Positions 29,371 through 32,500 of a stretch of 32,500 nt of DNA are shown in pieces; the stretch's first letter is position 1, and the number at the start of each line of letters is the position of its first letter. The DNA is from Diacronema lutheri (taxonomy: Eukaryota > Haptophyta > Pavlovophyceae > Pavlovales > Pavlovaceae): the NCBI GenBank assembly GCA_019448385.1, contig JAGTXO010000102.1, positions 1 through 32,500 on the forward strand, read 5' to 3'. Position numbers and translations under genes: made by a program. Below the pieces are notes generated by a model. The model ran no database searches, had not been told where the DNA came from, and saw only the letters and a program-made list of their open reading frames with translations.

Positions 29371-29628
29371 GCGGCTCATGGCCGGACTGAGCGGCCGGAC
29401 TAGGCGGGGGAGTTCGCGCCGCTCGGCGCATTGCGCGGCGTGCAAATTTGCGCAGAGGCGCATGGAGACGCGCGTATGTCCGAGCGCATGTCCGAGCGGC
29501 TGCCCGAGCGGCGTACGCGTGCACACGGGCAGCCGCGGCCCCATGAGCGGATGCCCGAGCGTCGTACGCGGTGCTCTGCGTGAGCGAGGCGGTGCCGCGG
29601 CCTTACACACGGAGGATGGTTCTTGATT
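29371..29628. other. Gap between convergent MsrA and proline-rich genes
   Basis: These 258 bp have short imperfect repeats of gagcgg, ccgagcg and gtacgcg types (29383-29402, 29476-29570). No gene is recognised. It holds the two 3' UTRs. Confidence 0.5.
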
Positions 29629-30460
29629 TTACGCTACACCTTGCACGCCACCTCGTACGCAAATGTGGAAGGCTTGGACGAGGATCTCTCGCCGTTGGAC
29701 GGGGAGCGGATCCTCGCTGTGTCGGCAAAGCGCCGGCGCCAAGGCGGCGCATTTCTTCAGCGCGTGTAAATGGCCGTGAGCGGCCGCCCCGCGCGGCGCG
29801 CCGACGACGAGGCCAACAAGGGCGAGGCCGCCCACGCCACCCACGACGCTTCCAACGATCACGCCCACAGGGCTGCTCGTCGGAACATCAGCCGGAGGGG
29901 GCGGCGACGGGGATGGGTCCGCGTCGTCGTCGCCGGGCGGTGGCGACGGCGGCGGCGGCGGGCTTGGAGGGGGCGACGGCGGCGGCGACGGCGGTGGCGA
30001 CGGCGGCGGGCTCGGAGGGGGCGACGGCGGCGGCGACGGCGGTGGCGACGGCGGCGGGCTCGGAGGGGGCGACGGCGGCGGCGGCGGGCTCGGAGGGGGC
30101 GACGGCGGCGGCGACGGCGGCGGCGGCGGGCTCGGAGGGGGCGACGGCGGCGGCGACGGCGGCGGCGGCGGGCTCGGAGGGGGCGACGGCGGCGGCGACG
30201 GCGGCGGCGGCGGGCTCGGAGGGGGCGACGGCGGCGGCGACGGCGGCGGCGGCGGGCTCGGAGGGGGCGGCGGCGGCGGCGACGGCGGCGGCGGTGGGCT
30301 CGGAGGGGGCGACGGCGGCGGCGACGGCGGCGGCAGTGGGCTCGGAGGGGGCGACGGCGGCGGCGACGGCGGCGGCAGCGGGCCCGGAGGGGGCGGCGGC
30401 GGCGGCGACGGCGGCGGGCTCGGAGGGGGCGACGGCGGCGGCGACGGCGGCGGGCTCGTA

Positions 30461-30503
<43 letters not shown>

Positions 30504-30556
30504 GGCGGCTCGGAGGGGGCGACGGTGGCGGCGACGGCGGCAGCAGCGGGCTCGGA

Positions 30557-30602
<46 letters not shown>

Positions 30603-31068
30603 TTGGGTTCGGAGGGGGCGACGGCGGCGATGGCATTATCGGGGGGGGCGACGGTGACGGCGGCGGCGGCGACGGCGACGGCGGCGAGCTCGAAGCGGGC
30701 GACGGCGGCGGTGACATTATCGGGGGGGGCGGCGGCGACGGCGACGGCGGCGGGGGCAGGCTCGGAGGGGGCGACGGCGACGGCGGCGGCGGCGGCGACG
30801 GCGGCGGCGAAGGCGGGCTCGAAGGGGACGACGGCGGCGGTGGCATTTTCGGGGGGGGCGACGGTGACGGCGGCGGCGGCGACGGCGACGGCGGCGGGGG
30901 CAGGCTCGGAGGAAGGGGGGGCGACGGCGGCGGCGAAAGCGAACTCGGAGGGGGCGACGGCGACGGCGGCGGCGGCGGCGACGGCGGCGGCGAAGGCGGG
31001 CTCGGAGAAGGCGGCGGCGACGCCGCGTGCGAGACGCTCAGCACGAGAAGCAGAAGCGCGGCGCGCAT
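29629..31068 (-). CDS. Secreted/membrane proline-rich (SPPP-repeat) protein
   Basis: The frame encodes 479 residues. MRAALLLLVLSVSHAA is a clear signal peptide. About 370 residues of SPPP, SPPPPP and PSPSPPP repeats follow, interrupted by IMSPPPSPASSS and NPTPPPPP. A short acidic GDDDADPSPS spacer leads to a hydrophobic glycine-rich segment (VGVIVGSVVGGVGGLALVGL) that looks like a single TM helix. This resembles hydroxyproline-rich cell-surface proteins (pherophorin/extensin style), but no globular domain is visible, so the role is unknown. The 55-residue cytoplasmic tail is uncertain: a GC-AG intron after VVG could switch to a frame ending STFAYEVACKV. The opposite strand is open in two frames only because the repeat is periodic. 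Confidence 0.7.
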
Positions 31069-31177
31069 GGTCTCGCGTTTCCGGCTCGGATTATCGAGCC
31101 TGGGCTTAAGCTCAACTGGCGGGTGCGCGTCCGGCGGCGAGCGAAACGCTCGCTTTTTACGGAGATGTCGAAAATGA

Positions 31178-31939
31178 TGGCGGGCCGCACCGGCCTGCCG
31201 CCCGGCGAGCTCGTCGAGCGCCGTTACATCGCGTCTGGGGGTGATGAAACGTTCATTTCCATCGAAACCGCCGAGCGTCGCGTCATCTTTGGCTTCGCGC
31301 GCCTGCGCGTCGGCGCGCACTCGCGGCGTCGGCTCGCGCGCGCGCTGTGGCCGCGCGCGCCGCTCCACCGCCGCTCCGAGCCCGAGTGGGGCGTGCGCGC
31401 CGAGCCGCCGCCGTTGCCAGCGGCGGCATTGGCGGCGGGCGCGGCGCGCGACCGGCGCCGCGCGCGCACGCCGGTCGCCGACGAGGGCAGCGACGGCGGC
31501 GAGGAGGGCGACGAGACGGCAGCTGCCTTTGTCGAGCTCGTCGGCGCGGCGCTTGTCCGCAAGCTGCACGTGTGCGGGCAGCTCGTGCAGACCGCCCGGC
31601 GCGCGCAAACGGCCGACTCGCAGCACACGGGCTACGGCAGGGCGATGATGGCACGCGCTGAGTGGCTCGCGGCCAAGGCGGGGTGCGAGGCGGTCGCGGT
31701 GATCTCGGGCGTGGGCGCGCGCGGCTATTACCGCAAGCTCGGCTACGAGCTGCACGCCGGGCGCGGAGGCTTCATGGTCAATCAAGCGCCTCGCGCTCGT
31801 GCTGCGCGCGCGCGGCCTTGCGAGCATGCTCGCTGACGCGGCGCGCGATCGTGCGCCCGCCGCGGCGCTCGTCCTGGCCGCGGCGGCTGCGGCGGCGTGT
31901 GCGCTCGCGCTGCGCGCCCGCGGCGGCTGCCGCGGCGGC
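31178..31939 (+). pseudogene. Partial ELP3 duplicate (GNAT end), frameshifted
   Basis: The segment matches 26978-27730 of ELP3 exon 11 at about 94% (37 mismatches over the first 603 aligned bases by eye, no gaps). Homology starts inside the exon, so the radical SAM core is absent. A 4-bp insertion (tcaatcaa in place of tcaa) near 31780 shifts the frame after GRGGFMV. The hydrophobic tail is lost and the frame stops at 31836, though the tail DNA is still present. An ATG at 31165 in fresh sequence gives an intact frame through the acetyl-CoA motif QHTGYGRAMM, so a soluble GNAT-only protein is conceivable. The changes REL to RKL and HVYG to HVCG are non-synonymous. Most likely it is a decaying segmental copy. 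Confidence 0.88.
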
Positions 31940-31940
31940 T

Positions 31941-31974
31941 AGGGTTCGGGTAAGGGTACGGGTAAGGGTAAGGG
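31941..31974. repeat. Short GGGTAA-type repeat
   Basis: About five degenerate GGGTAA/GGGTACG units lie between the ELP3 copy and the LTR. It is telomere-like in composition but not the common TTAGGG or TTTAGGG. It may be the sequence into which the retrotransposon inserted. Confidence 0.75.
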
Positions 31975-32274
31975 TGCTAGACTTCCCGATCAACTTGTCG
32001 ACGCAGTAGCTCACTCCGACTCCCTGTCCCCGATGGGCGGACCAGGCGAGTCGAGCGCCACCTAGTGCTCGGCCTGGCCGAGCGCGGTCTTCGTTTCTTC
32101 ACGTCTTCGTCAAGACAAAAGAGCACAACAAGCACACAACTAAACACCCGCCAAAATAGACCCCCGGCGAGCGTTGGATAACGCCTGATCGCCGGGGTCC
32201 TTCGACGGACGTCCGCCATGCGCCTGGCGCTCACACACACATGCAACACATGCAGCACAGACACAATGCCAACA
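31975..32274 (-). repeat. Probable 3' LTR with internal hairpin
   Basis: It contains the nested inverted repeat ccccggcga ... tcgccgggg (32162-32170 and 32189-32197) around gcgtt/aacgc. In transcript sense tctattttggcggg, a possible weak TATA, follows directly. Its base composition is more balanced than the flanks, as expected of a transposed sequence. The left border is inferred from the CA end only. Confidence 0.65.
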
Positions 32275-32325
32275 CCCCCCCTCGACGCGCACCGTGCGTG
32301 CGGCGCGCGCGCGCGCAGAACGCAC

Positions 32326-32500
32326 TCAGCGGCGGGCAACCATGAAGCTCGTAACGTGGCGAGCGAAAGTGGCGTTGTCTGTGGCCTTCGTCATGATGTC
32401 GGCGTGGTTGAGCGAGGTGTGCACCTTGCTCACAACTATCCGACCCTTCTCCTGCGCGTCGCGCACGTAGTGGTACTTGACCTCGACGTGCTTCGTGCGC
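32326..32500 (-). CDS. Copia pol C-terminus (RNase H), partial
   Basis: The minus-strand frame (first full codon at 32499) reads RTKHVEVKYHYVRDAQEKGR, then VHTSLNHADIMTKA, then FARHVTSFM and a stop. The KH-x-E/D-x-(K/R)YH block and the NxADIxTK block are the last conserved elements of copia RNase H. The remainder of pol is outside the window, so intactness is unknown. Confidence 0.85.
   Translation of the reverse strand, partial: RTKHVEVKYHYVRDAQEKGRIVVSKVHTSLNHADIMTKATDNATFARHVTSFMVARR

Larger units (their letters stand above)
31975..32500 (-). mobile_element. Ty1/copia LTR retrotransposon, 3' part
   Basis: Read on the minus strand, the element runs pol RNase H end, polypurine tract (GAG plus seven G, about 32275-32284), then a 3' LTR beginning TGTTGGCATTGTGTC at 32274. 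That start is typical of Copia LTRs. The LTR probably ends TCTAGCA at 31975, giving about 300 bp with TG...CA ends. The rest lies beyond the window, so the target-site duplication cannot be tested. Confidence 0.82.

Noticed and set aside
29770-31109. Plus-strand Arg- or Ala/Gly-rich frames opposite the proline-rich gene
   Set aside because: They are shadows of the SPPP repeat; only the minus frame has a signal peptide and a TM helix.
31941-31974. A true chromosome end
   Set aside because: The tract is about 34 bp, degenerate, and followed by retrotransposon sequence, so it is internal.
1-32500. tRNA, rRNA or other structured RNA genes
   Set aside because: I saw no cloverleaf with conserved A/B boxes and no rRNA-like segment by eye; a tRNAscan/Rfam run would be decisive.

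Overview
The window is nuclear DNA of a very GC-rich, gene-dense unicellular eukaryote, most likely an alga. The genes carry spliceosomal introns and encode typical eukaryotic proteins: a SNARE, VAC14, CDC50, ELP3, an OTU protease and a TRP-like channel. The GC richness, the C-homopolymer-laden introns, the many GC-AG introns and the bacterial-like DUF3422 gene fit a haptophyte best. A pelagophyte or another complex-plastid alga is possible. The sequence alone does not fix the species.

Layout, left to right. 1-2761 (+): DUF3422 membrane protein, 5' end outside the window. 2856-4553 (-): single-exon MFS transporter. 4706-5749 (-): four-exon Bet1-like Qc-SNARE. 6127-7535 (+): CDC50 subunit of P4-ATPase flippases. 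7536-8009: repeat-rich gap between convergent genes. 8010-14368 (-): nine-exon VAC14 whose introns are mostly tandem arrays. 14500-16095 (+): ankyrin/NTF2-like protein, head to head with VAC14. 16398-20812 (+): seven-exon TRP-like channel with N-terminal Tudor-like modules and ankyrin-like sequence. 20966-22240 (-): pirin-like protein, 60 bp head to head with an OTU cysteine protease (22301-23874, +). 24001-27777 (+): eleven-exon ELP3 with a possible C-terminal tail anchor. 28349-29370 (+): MsrA. 29629-31068 (-): proline-rich secreted or membrane protein. 31178-31939 (+): about 94% identical partial copy of the ELP3 acetyltransferase end, broken by a 4-bp insertion. 31941-32500: short GGGTAA-type repeat, then the 3' LTR and RNase H end of a Ty1/copia retrotransposon on the minus strand.

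I rebuilt exons by joining family-conserved protein segments across splice sites that keep the frame. This gives 36 introns. Donors mostly read GTGCGC/GTGCGG or GCGCGC rather than GTAAGT, and nine introns (25%) are GC-AG. Intergenic gaps are short (60-570 bp), while introns hold minisatellites and C runs up to 65 nt. Several arrays begin exactly at a splice donor and repeat it.

Several genes concern membranes: VAC14 (PI(3,5)P2 scaffold), CDC50 (lipid flippase), Bet1 (ER-Golgi fusion), an MFS carrier and an ion channel. I see no operon-like logic; this looks like ordinary eukaryotic gene order. The least ordinary items are the channel architecture, the donor-anchored arrays, the splice-donor consensus and the ELP3 tail with its broken paralogue.
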